From: Gastranaerophilus sp045639085
Lineage (GTDB): Bacteria > Cyanobacteriota > Vampirovibrionia > Gastranaerophilales > Gastranaerophilaceae
NCBI GenBank assembly: GCA_045639085.1
Contig: JAZUCM010000042.1
Span: 1 to 13,659 of the forward strand
Direction of reading: 5' to 3'
DNA: 13,659 bases
Below, in pieces: positions 1 through 5,108 of the stretch. The position numbers and the translations under genes were made by a program. A model generated the notes under the pieces. The model was given only the letters and a program-made list of their open reading frames with translations. It was not told the origin of the DNA and did not search any database. Each line of letters begins with the position of its first letter. Positions within the stretch are counted from its first letter, which is position 1.

Positions 1-40
1 CGTCTACTACCCTTGGCTAGTATTGTAAACAAATTCTCCC
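1..40 (+). repeat. TA-island repeat, copy 1 (cut by window edge)
   Basis: The first bases (CGTCTACTACCCTTGGCTAG) match the 3' half of the repeat seen in full at 334-395, 1101-1156 and 1809-1862. Similarity with copy 2 continues past the core (TATTGTAAA-CAAA-TTC-CCC), and in both copies the -35 box of the next module lies exactly 26 bases after the terminal CTAG. The 5' half lies outside the window. Confidence 0.85.
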
Positions 41-46
41 AAGCAC

Positions 47-75
47 TTGACAAACCATGAAAAATAGTGGATAAT
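47..75 (+). promoter_or_regulatory. Promoter of the antisense (antitoxin) RNA
   Basis: TTGACA at 47-52 and GATAAT at 70-75 are separated by 17 bp, an almost ideal sigma70 arrangement. The predicted start near 82 gives an RNA that runs antisense through the small hydrophobic ORF at 212-135. The only plus-strand ORF here is a five-codon ATG..TGA at 76-90, so the transcript is probably non-coding. Confidence 0.7.
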
Positions 76-81
76 ATGAAT

Positions 82-192
82 GCAGGGTGAGCCCCTGATA
101 GCGATACGTGTGTATCAGAGGCTTTCTTCACACCCTACAGAAACAGTAAAACAATTTTAAGAGCTGCGATCACTGCAATGATTGCAGCTCTT
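82..192 (+). ncRNA. Candidate type I antitoxin RNA, antisense to the small toxin
   Basis: A predicted ~110-nt RNA starts near 82 after a strong promoter. It contains a long hairpin: AGGGTG 84-89 with CACCCT 131-136, then AGCC 90-93 with GGCT 120-123, then CTGATA 95-100 with TATCAG 113-118, with one C/A mismatch. An inner alternative stem (GATAC 103-107 with GTATC 112-116) competes with the last one. It ends in a second strong stem at 159-192. The RNA is complementary to the 3' untranslated region and all but the first six or seven codons of the minus-strand toxin ORF. That geometry is known from type I toxin-antitoxin loci. No known RNA family is recognised; the ends are inferred. Confidence 0.6.
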
Positions 193-212
193 ATTATTTG
201 TGATGTTTCCAT
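135..212 (-). CDS. Small hydrophobic peptide, candidate type I toxin
   Basis: A 25-codon ORF reads METSQII, then an Ala/Ile/Val/Leu-rich stretch with one Arg and one Lys, and ends in KIVLLFL. One short membrane helix would span residues 6-25. It is too short for ordinary gene calling, but a near-perfect ribosome site (GGAAAGGAGG, 230-221) lies 8 nt before the ATG, and a TTTACA/TATAAT promoter lies further upstream. It is overlapped by a divergent-strand promoter whose RNA would cover almost the whole ORF. Small membrane peptides paired with a cis-antisense RNA are the hallmark of type I toxins (TisB, Ibs, Fst, TxpA classes). I see no clear match to a named family, so the toxin role is inferred from architecture and from its place in a toxin-antitoxin island. 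Confidence 0.65.
   Translation of the reverse strand: METSQIIRAAIIAVIAALKIVLLFL
159..192 (+). terminator. Stem-loop likely ending the antisense RNA
   Basis: AAGAGCTGC (159-167) pairs perfectly with GCAGCTCTT (184-192), and ATCA (169-172) pairs with TGAT (179-182), around a six-base loop. The T-rich ATTATTTG follows. The U-run is broken, so termination may be partial. The same DNA encodes the repetitive Ala/Ile core of the toxin on the other strand. Confidence 0.5.
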
Positions 213-274
213 AGCAACTACCTCCTTTCCTGACCAATTTCTTCACAATTGCGTGTGCCAGTCGGAAGCAGTGT

Positions 275-286
275 GCTTACCCTGCA
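275..286. repeat. Inverted repeat pairing with 81-92 across the type I locus
   Basis: GCTTACCCTGCA here is the reverse complement, with one mismatch, of TGCAGGGTGAGC at 81-92. The two arms enclose the whole locus and coincide with the predicted 5' ends of both transcripts. A toxin mRNA extending to 81 could close 5' to 3' through this 12-nt match, as in hok-type mRNAs. Confidence 0.6.
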
Positions 287-291
287 CTATA

Positions 292-319
292 ATTATACAA
301 TACTCAAGTGATTTGTAAA
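292..319 (-). promoter_or_regulatory. Promoter of the small toxin mRNA
   Basis: On the minus strand, TTTACA (319-314) and a consensus TATAAT (297-292) are 16 bp apart. The start would fall near 285, giving a ~73-nt 5' leader before the ATG at 212. The leader begins with GCAGGGTAAGC, nearly the same as the start of the opposing RNA (82-92), and can fold as GTGC/GCAC. Confidence 0.65.
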
Positions 320-333
320 CCCATAGTATTGCA

Positions 334-418
334 AACTCGACGCAAATGTCATAAACTTCAAAACTCGACGCATACGTCTACTACCCTTGGCTAGTATTGT
401 AAAACAAAAATTCCCCAC
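334..418 (+). repeat. TA-island repeat, copy 2
   Basis: The core is 334-395. It holds two related half-sites 28 bp apart, GACGCAAATGTC (339-350) and GACGCATACGTC (367-378), followed by the constant TACTACCCTTGGCTAG. Similarity to copy 1 extends to about 418. It separates the type I locus from the HigBA-like pair. Confidence 0.85.
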
Positions 419-420
419 CC

Positions 421-449
421 TTGACAAGGTGTTGTCTTTAGATTACACT
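421..449 (+). promoter_or_regulatory. Promoter of the HigBA-like operon (leaderless)
   Basis: TTGACA (421-426) and TACACT (444-449) are 17 bp apart. The ATG at 456 lies six bases after the -10, about where transcription would start, so the toxin mRNA would have essentially no 5' leader. No Shine-Dalgarno sequence precedes the ATG. Confidence 0.7.
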
Positions 450-455
450 GTTGCT

Positions 456-785
456 ATGAAAGAAATTATAACTTACAAAACGATTGATGGTCGATGTCCG
501 ATTGATATGTGGATGGATGGTTTGGATAAATCAATAAAAGCCCGTATTGATAAACGTTTGGAGCGTGTCGTTGATGGTAATTATGGAGATTTTAAACGTA
601 TCAATGCGAATGTATTTGAGTTGCGCTTTAATTTCGGCGCCGGATACAGGGTTTATTTTTCCGAAATTGGTGACGTGATTGTTCTTTTGCTTTGTGGTGG
701 TGATAAAAGCTCTCAGGTTCAAGATATTAAAAAAGCCAATGTGTATTTTTGTGACTTGGCGGAAAGGTTTGGCAATGAAATTTGA
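456..785 (+). CDS. RelE/ParE-family toxin, HI1419-type (HigB-like)
   Basis: This 109-residue protein begins MKEIITYKTIDGRCPIDMW and contains the family's central pattern: a basic helix (IKARIDKRLERV), the NVFELRF strand, a GYRVYF strand and a hydrophobic strand ending in LLLCGGDKSSQ. These features match the type II toxin family 'RelE/ParE, HI1419' (Gp49-like), small mRNA-cleaving toxins. I start it at 456, not at the upstream in-frame ATG at 387, because 387 lies in the repeat and upstream of the promoter. It overlaps the antitoxin gene by 11 bp, the usual translational coupling. The toxin-first order is normal for this subfamily. mRNA cleavage is assumed from the family. Confidence 0.88.
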   Translation: MKEIITYKTIDGRCPIDMWMDGLDKSIKARIDKRLERVVDGNYGDFKRINANVFELRFNFGAGYRVYFSEIGDVIVLLLCGGDKSSQVQDIKKANVYFCDLAERFGNEI

Positions 786-1095
786 TGTTGAAAAATTAAA
801 ACAAAATACCGTTCCCTATGATGAAATAGCGGAAAAACATTTGCTTGATTTAGAGTACCAAAAGGAGTACTTAAATTTATCTTTGGAAGAATATGTGGTT
901 GACGGTGATTTTAATAAGTTCTACAGGTCTTTGGAAAAAGTTATTAAATCGCGTGAAAGCGTTTCTTCTTTTGCGCAAAAGACCGGTATTGACAGGGCAA
1001 ATTTATACACTCTTTTTAATGGCGAAAAGGTTCCGCGTCTCGATACAATTGCTAAAATCTTAAAAGAGTTGGGTTATTCGATTAGGGTTGCCTAA
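775..1095 (+). CDS. HTH antitoxin, HI1420-type (HigA-like)
   Basis: This 106-residue protein has an N-terminal part likely to bind the toxin (residues 1-55) and a helix-turn-helix at about 60-85 (SRESVSSFAQKTGIDRANLY). It ends PRLDTIAKILKELGYSIRVA, typical of addiction-module antidote proteins next to HI1419-type toxins. It should neutralise the preceding toxin and repress the promoter at 421-449. The start at 775 follows GGAAAGG at about 760-766 and overlaps the toxin's last codons; an upstream in-frame ATG at 679 would lie wholly inside the toxin gene. The GACGC/GCGTC palindromes in the flanking repeats could be its operator, but they also flank unrelated modules, so that is doubtful. Confidence 0.88.
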   Translation: MKFDVEKLKQNTVPYDEIAEKHLLDLEYQKEYLNLSLEEYVVDGDFNKFYRSLEKVIKSRESVSSFAQKTGIDRANLYTLFNGEKVPRLDTIAKILKELGYSIRVA

Positions 1096-1100
1096 AACTA

Positions 1101-1156
1101 TACGCAAACGTCATAAAACTTCAAAACTCGACGCAAGCGTCTACTACCCTTGGCTA
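1101..1156 (+). repeat. TA-island repeat, copy 3
   Basis: It contains ACGCAAACGTC (1102-1112) and GACGCAAGCGTC (1130-1141), half-sites 28 bp apart, then TACTACCCTTGGCTAG. The second half-site is a perfect GACGC/GCGTC palindrome around AA. It begins five bases after the antitoxin stop codon and ends 15 bases before the next promoter. Confidence 0.9.
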
Positions 1157-1171
1157 GTTCTTTTGTTTATG

Positions 1172-1199
1172 TTGACAAAATCAAAAAATCTGTTATACT
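1172..1199 (+). promoter_or_regulatory. Promoter of the second TA pair
   Basis: TTGACA (1172-1177) and TATACT (1194-1199) are 16 bp apart, with an extended -10 TG at 1191-1192. The block TATACTGATAATAT is identical to the promoter before the prepilin leader ORF (7374 onward), but here the ATG is replaced by ATA, and an AAGGTG ribosome site at 1208-1213 serves a start codon at 1219. Confidence 0.75.
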
Positions 1200-1218
1200 G
1201 ATAATATAAGGTGCTTAT

Positions 1219-1518
1219 ATGAAGTTCAAAATTGAGATACTCAAACAAGCAAAAAAAGAAATCAGCAAGTTAACAACTGCACAACAAGAACTATTAAATA
1301 AGGATTATAACACTATAACTACCAAAGGCATAGAGTTTGTAAAAAGGCGCCATTTAAGGGGGGATGTGTTTGAGATTAAAACAGGTGATGTACGCTCTTT
1401 GTTTGCTTATAGAGAAGATTGTATTATGCTCGTAGGACTTGTTTACGAGAAAAGAACCAACAAAGCGCCAGACTATTATATAGAACTTGCACAAAAACGA
1501 CTCAAGGAGGCTCAATAA
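1219..1518 (+). CDS. RelE/ParE-family toxin (Gp49-like)
   Basis: This 99-residue protein begins MKFKIEILKQAKKEISKL, the typical basic first helix of the RelE fold. The core HLRGDVFEIKTGDVRSLFAY matches the 'LxxGlyElR...yRilY' strands of Gp49-like (DUF891) toxins. The hydrophobic strand CIMLVGLVYEKRTNKAP and the C-terminal helix that follows are also typical. It is a likely ribosome-dependent or free mRNA interferase, inferred from the family. The stop codon shares its A with the next gene's ATG, so the pair is translationally coupled. It lies between repeat copies 3 and 4 and forms the third toxin module of the island. Confidence 0.82.
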   Translation: MKFKIEILKQAKKEISKLTTAQQELLNKDYNTITTKGIEFVKRRHLRGDVFEIKTGDVRSLFAYREDCIMLVGLVYEKRTNKAPDYYIELAQKRLKEAQ

Positions 1519-1805
1519 TGTCATACATTTACGCAAAAGACAAAGACGGGTTTGTGGTTAAAAAGTTAAAAAGTGAATTGCAAGCCGATGAAACAATTAT
1601 CACAAAAGAAGAATTTGATACTCTTTCCGGGGACGCGTATTATAAGCAGACGTACGGGCGCGGAGGTAGGCGCGAAGGCGCCGGGCGAAAACCAGCTAAT
1701 GGTGTTGTATTAAAGTTTCAGATTAGAGTGTCTGAAAAGGAAAAAGAGTTTATCAACTTCGCTCGCATTCATAAACTTAATTATGATGAATTAATGCAGG
1801 GTTGA
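1518..1805 (+). CDS. Small antitoxin partner with GRRxGAGRKP motif
   Basis: A strong AAGGAGG (1504-1510) precedes the ATG at 1518; a longer in-frame reading from 1419 would lie inside the toxin gene. The protein has 95 residues. Residues 1-45 are acidic and lysine-rich (KLKSELQADETIITKEEFDTL), which suits toxin binding. A Gly/Arg-rich linker GGRREGAGRKP follows at about 49-59, a motif seen in many small phage and antitoxin DNA-binding proteins. A C-terminal segment (LKFQIRVSEKEKEFINFAR) looks like a short ribbon-helix-helix. The role as antitoxin and autorepressor is inferred from operon position and motif, not from a named family. Confidence 0.7.
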   Translation: MSYIYAKDKDGFVVKKLKSELQADETIITKEEFDTLSGDAYYKQTYGRGGRREGAGRKPANGVVLKFQIRVSEKEKEFINFARIHKLNYDELMQG

Positions 1806-1808
1806 TTA

Positions 1809-1862
1809 AATGCAAATGTCATAAATTTTAAAAACTCGACGCAAGCGTCTACTACCCTTGGC
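1809..1862 (+). repeat. TA-island repeat, copy 4
   Basis: ATGCAAATGTC (1810-1820) and GACGCAAGCGTC (1838-1849) are followed by TACTACCCTTGGC; the terminal CTAG of the other copies is replaced by GGGC. It closes the island. The next operon looks like housekeeping, so this copy may mark the chromosomal junction. Confidence 0.85.
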
Positions 1863-1881
1863 GGGCTCGTTGACCTTAGGG

Positions 1882-1910
1882 TTGCTTTTTTTCAAAAAGT
1901 ATAGTATCCT
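1882..1910 (+). promoter_or_regulatory. Candidate promoter of the five-gene operon
   Basis: TTGCTT (1882-1887) and TATCCT (1905-1910) are 17 bp apart. Overlapping alternatives TATAGT occur at 1900-1905 and 1910-1915, so the exact -10 is uncertain. It leads to an AGGAGC-like ribosome site at 1920-1925 and the ATG at 1934. Confidence 0.4.
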
Positions 1911-1933
1911 ATAGTAAAAAGGAGCTGGGAGAC

Positions 1934-2221
1934 ATGTTGTTTAAACGCTGGTATGATGTTGATCCAACCGTTAGCAAGGCTATCGCGACGTTGGAAAAAA
2001 TGAGCGAAGATATGCAGGTTCGGTGTGCTGATTATATAATCAGTAAGCTTAAAGATTTTGATTTTGATATCGAAATGTCGCTCGATGACCAATATAACTA
2101 CATTATGCGGCGCTGGTATGACAAAAATGTTAAGGTCTCGCACGCGATGGAATACCTGAAAAAAGCTCCCGATGAGATTAGAAAACAACTTGCTTTAGAA
2201 ATTATTAATTACTTGAAATAA
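1934..2221 (+). CDS. Small protein of two internal repeats, function unknown
   Basis: This 95-residue protein is made of two copies of a ~38-residue unit. Unit 1 starts KRWYDVDPTVSKAIATLEKM and ends in ADYIISKL; unit 2 starts RRWYDKNVKVSHAMEYLKKA and ends in LEIINYL. Each unit has an [KR]RWYD motif, a VS(K/H)A helix and a C-terminal helix, suggesting a small helical, perhaps binding, protein. There is no signal peptide or membrane segment. It is the first gene of a tight operon, 16 bp before the next gene. I do not recognise the family. Its position before the radical SAM and RNase E/G genes could suggest a regulatory role, but nothing in the sequence shows that. Confidence 0.75.
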   Translation: MLFKRWYDVDPTVSKAIATLEKMSEDMQVRCADYIISKLKDFDFDIEMSLDDQYNYIMRRWYDKNVKVSHAMEYLKKAPDEIRKQLALEIINYLK

Positions 2222-2237
2222 CGCGAAAGAGGGATGT

Positions 2238-2576
2238 GTGAGCGAAGAGATGAACAGAAAAGTTATTGATATGTTTTCTAAACACAAAAAATCTTTGCCA
2301 GCCGGCGAGAAAGTAAAGTTTTACGCCGGGTTTAATTATGTTAAGCTCTCTAAGGATTCTAACGGAAATAAGTTCAATGAGGAGAGTTTGCGCGCGTTTA
2401 GTGAAAAGTGTCACTATATTGTTAGTGTGATGCGTAAGTTCGACGGCCAAGTTTTTTTGTATAACTATAATGTGCCCAACAAGGATTTGGCAAAGTTCCT
2501 AAAGTCGTTTGAGGAAAATACTCTCGACGGCGTTATCATTGAGATTGAAAAATATATACCCGAAGGATTGGCGTAA
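2238..2576 (+). CDS. Conserved-looking hypothetical protein, function unknown
   Basis: This 112-residue soluble, lysine-rich protein appears to start at GTG 2238, preceded by AGAGGG (2228-2233) at proper spacing; an in-frame ATG at 2250 is the alternative. It has alternating strands and helices (VKFYAGFNYVKLS, QVFLYNYNVPNKDLAKFL, DGVIIEIEKYIP) compatible with a small alpha/beta domain, but no cysteine pair, catalytic motif or known family is evident. Its TAA is directly followed by the ATG of the radical SAM gene, so the two are probably translated together. Stating a function would be guesswork. Confidence 0.75.
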   Translation: MSEEMNRKVIDMFSKHKKSLPAGEKVKFYAGFNYVKLSKDSNGNKFNEESLRAFSEKCHYIVSVMRKFDGQVFLYNYNVPNKDLAKFLKSFEENTLDGVIIEIEKYIPEGLA

Positions 2577-5090
2577 ATGACTTGTTTTTTTAGAAAATAC
2601 CACGCAGCGTTGTTTAAGGCTAATAAGCCGTATCAGTACGTTGGAGATGAGTTTTTGTCTGTAAAAAAAGATTTTGAAAGCGCAAAAGTTAGGTTTGCGC
2701 TCGTGTTCCCCGATAAGTATGAAATTGGGATAAGTAATTTGGGGTTAAGGGTTTTGTATAACTGCCTGAATGAGCACGAAGGGTTTATGGCGGATAGAGT
2801 TTATGCGCCGGAAAGTGATTTTCAACCTGAAACTTTATATGGGCTTGAGAGCAAGCGCGCGTTGAGAGAGTTTGACGCTGTGGGGTTTTCTCTACAGTAT
2901 GAATTGTCGTACCCGACAGTGTTGAAAATGCTTGAGATGAGTGGCATTCCGTATCGAAATGATGAGCGCGGCGATGATGACCCTATTATTATGGCCGGCG
3001 GGCCTTGCGCTTTTAACCCGTTGCCGATGAGTGAGTTTATAGACGTTTTTATGATTGGCGATGGGGAAGATAATATTGTCGAGGCGTGTGAAATCCTCGA
3101 AAAAACAAAAGGGTTGCCGCGACTTGAAAGGATAAAAGCGCTTGTTGAGGGTGAAGATTCTGGGCGCTGGTCTGCTCTTGTGGGGGGGAAAGTTAAAAAA
3201 CGTATCGCTGAATTAAAATATGAGACGGCACCAAAATCTTATCCGATACCGTTTTCGTCTTCGGTTCAGGATAGGGCGGTTGTTGAAATTCGACGTGGGT
3301 GTGGCAGAATGTGTCGTTTTTGCCAGCCGGGACACGTGACTTTGCCTATTCGTGAGCGCAGTGGTGAGGAAATCGTTAGGATTACGAAAGAACTTGTCAA
3401 TAATACCGGGTATGAAGAATATTCGCTGTTGTCGCTCTCGTCAAATGATTATTCTAACATAAAAGAAGTTATCAAAGAGTTGGCTGTGGATTTTGATGAG
3501 AGAAAAATTTCTGTTTCGCTACCGAGCCAACGCATTGACGGGTTTAATTTAGAGTTGGCAAATTTGGTTCAAAGCGTTAGAAAATCCACGATGACGCTTG
3601 CGCCAGAGGCCGGTAGTCAAAGATTACGCAATGTTATTAAGAAAAATATTTCAGAAGAACAAATTTTAAATGCGGTTTTGACGCTTTACGAAAACGGTTG
3701 GTCGCGGGTTAAGTTTTATTTTATTTGCGGTTTGCCCACTGAAACGTTGGAAGATATGGATGAGTTGGCCGAACTTTTAAACAAGATTAAGTATCGTTCT
3801 AAACTTCTAAAAAAAGAAAAAGAATTGAAACATTCGCTCGATTTGACCTGTACGTTGTCGATTTTTGTGCCGAAACCGTTCACGCCGTTTCAGTGGTGCG
3901 GACAAATGGATTTGGATAAAGTGACCGAGCATATCCATTATCTGAAAGATAAAACAAAACATATCAAAGGGTTGAAAATTAATTATCACGAAAAGTTTGT
4001 ATCGCAAATCGAGGCCGTGTTGACGCGTGGTGACGCCGGTCTTTGTAAGTATATCGAGGCGCTTTATAAAAAAGGATGTTATTTAGACGCGTGGGGTGAG
4101 TATTTTGACAAAAACGTCTGGCATGATGTTGCGGTTGAATGTGGGTTTGATTTGGCACAATTGGCGCAAAAAACTTATTGCACAAGCGCGCCGTTGCCGT
4201 GGGACTTTGTCGATATCGGAGTGAATAAGGATTGGTTTGTCAAGGAATTTGAAGCCGCAATGGGCGAATGTTCAAATGAATTTCAGTTGATTCCGACTTG
4301 CGAGCACAAGTGTGTCGGTTGCGGGGTTTGTCCGAATTTGAAAACAAAAAAAGTCTTAGCGCCACCGTATAAAAATTCTGAAAGAACCATTAAAAATGCC
4401 ACGTCGCAAGAAGTTCGTAACCATAACGATGTGCCGTTTAGGTACCGTGTGAAGCTAACAAAATGCGGGATTCTGAAATATTTCTCACATCTTGACTGGC
4501 AAAATACTTTCTTGAAAGCGCTCGGGCGAAGTGGGTTGAAAGTGGCGTTTTCGTTCGGTTTTAACCCGACAATGCGGGTTTCGATGGGGGTTGCGCTGCC
4601 ACTTTTTTCCGAAAGTGTTTGCGAGCTTGTTGATATTGATTTGTGGGAAGATTTGACTCCTGAAAATCTCAAACTAAAGTTGGAGAAAGTCGTTCCGTTA
4701 GGGTGCAAAATTCTTGACGTTAAGAAAATTGACAGAACCTTTAAATCCATTGACAACACGGCGCAATGGGCTGAATATAAGGTCGAAATTTTTAATAAGG
4801 AGCTTTACGATTTTGAAACTTTGTGCTATAATACGGACAAGGTTTTGACTTCTCACGAGATTTTTATTGAGAAGAAAAACAAAAAAGGTTTACTTCAAAA
4901 AACAGACATTAAAAATTCAATAAAATCATACAGATTTGACGAAGGTTGTCTGTTCATAATCTTAAAAACCGGTCAAGGAAGTGATATTCCGGCTGTAAGA
5001 GCGGACGTTGTGATGAATTTAATCGCACCTGATGTGCAGTTTAATATAACTCGTGTCGCTTTCTTTGACGAAAATTTCAAAGAGTTGTAG
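2577..5090 (+). CDS. Radical SAM protein, TIGR03960 fused to TIGR03936 (DUF2344)
   Basis: The 837-residue protein starts with a region like the B12-binding-like domain of TIGR03960 (DKYEIGISNLGLRVLYNCL at about 46-64; GGPCAFNPLP at 141-150). A radical SAM core follows with the 4Fe-4S-binding C242-x3-C246-x2-C249 (RGCGRMCRFCQPG), and later MTLAPEAGSQRLR and FICGLPTET motifs. A Cys cluster (CEHKCVGCGVCPN) near residues 575-587 may hold a second cluster. The last ~220 residues, starting near YRVKLTKCGILKYFSHLD, are the DUF2344 domain. In many Firmicutes these are two adjacent genes; here they are one chain. The substrate is unknown; the frequent linkage to RNase E/G, seen here too, suggests an RNA- or ribosome-related role. 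A GAAGGA site (2562-2567) supports the ATG at 2577. Confidence 0.9.
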   Translation: MTCFFRKYHAALFKANKPYQYVGDEFLSVKKDFESAKVRFALVFPDKYEIGISNLGLRVLYNCLNEHEGFMADRVYAPESDFQPETLYGLESKRALREFDAVGFSLQYELSYPTVLKMLEMSGIPYRNDERGDDDPIIMAGGPCAFNPLPMSEFIDVFMIGDGEDNIVEACEILEKTKGLPRLERIKALVEGEDSGRWSALVGGKVKKRIAELKYETAPKSYPIPFSSSVQDRAVVEIRRGCGRMCRFCQPGHVTLPIRERSGEEIVRITKELVNNTGYEEYSLLSLSSNDYSNIKEVIKELAVDFDERKISVSLPSQRIDGFNLELANLVQSVRKSTMTLAPEAGSQRLRNVIKKNISEEQILNAVLTLYENGWSRVKFYFICGLPTETLEDMDELAELLNKIKYRSKLLKKEKELKHSLDLTCTLSIFVPKPFTPFQWCGQMDLDKVTEHIHYLKDKTKHIKGLKINYHEKFVSQIEAVLTRGDAGLCKYIEALYKKGCYLDAWGEYFDKNVWHDVAVECGFDLAQLAQKTYCTSAPLPWDFVDIGVNKDWFVKEFEAAMGECSNEFQLIPTCEHKCVGCGVCPNLKTKKVLAPPYKNSERTIKNATSQEVRNHNDVPFRYRVKLTKCGILKYFSHLDWQNTFLKALGRSGLKVAFSFGFNPTMRVSMGVALPLFSESVCELVDIDLWEDLTPENLKLKLEKVVPLGCKILDVKKIDRTFKSIDNTAQWAEYKVEIFNKELYDFETLCYNTDKVLTSHEIFIEKKNKKGLLQKTDIKNSIKSYRFDEGCLFIILKTGQGSDIPAVRADVVMNLIAPDVQFNITRVAFFDENFKEL

Positions 5091-5108
5091 ATTTAAAAGG
5101 ATTTTATT

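Noticed and set aside
76..90. Five-codon plus-strand ORF in the antisense RNA
   Set aside because: Too short, no ribosome site, and it lies at the very start of the predicted non-coding RNA.
1..1870. Integron attC sites
   Set aside because: The repeat has palindromic half-sites, but I cannot find paired RYYYAAC/GTTRRRY boxes, and no integrase gene is in the window.
1..1870. CRISPR array
   Set aside because: Only four repeat copies, hundreds of bases apart, with genes between them.
4283..4759. 158-codon minus-strand frame inside the radical SAM gene
   Set aside because: A shadow frame opposite the DUF2344 domain, with no promoter or ribosome site.
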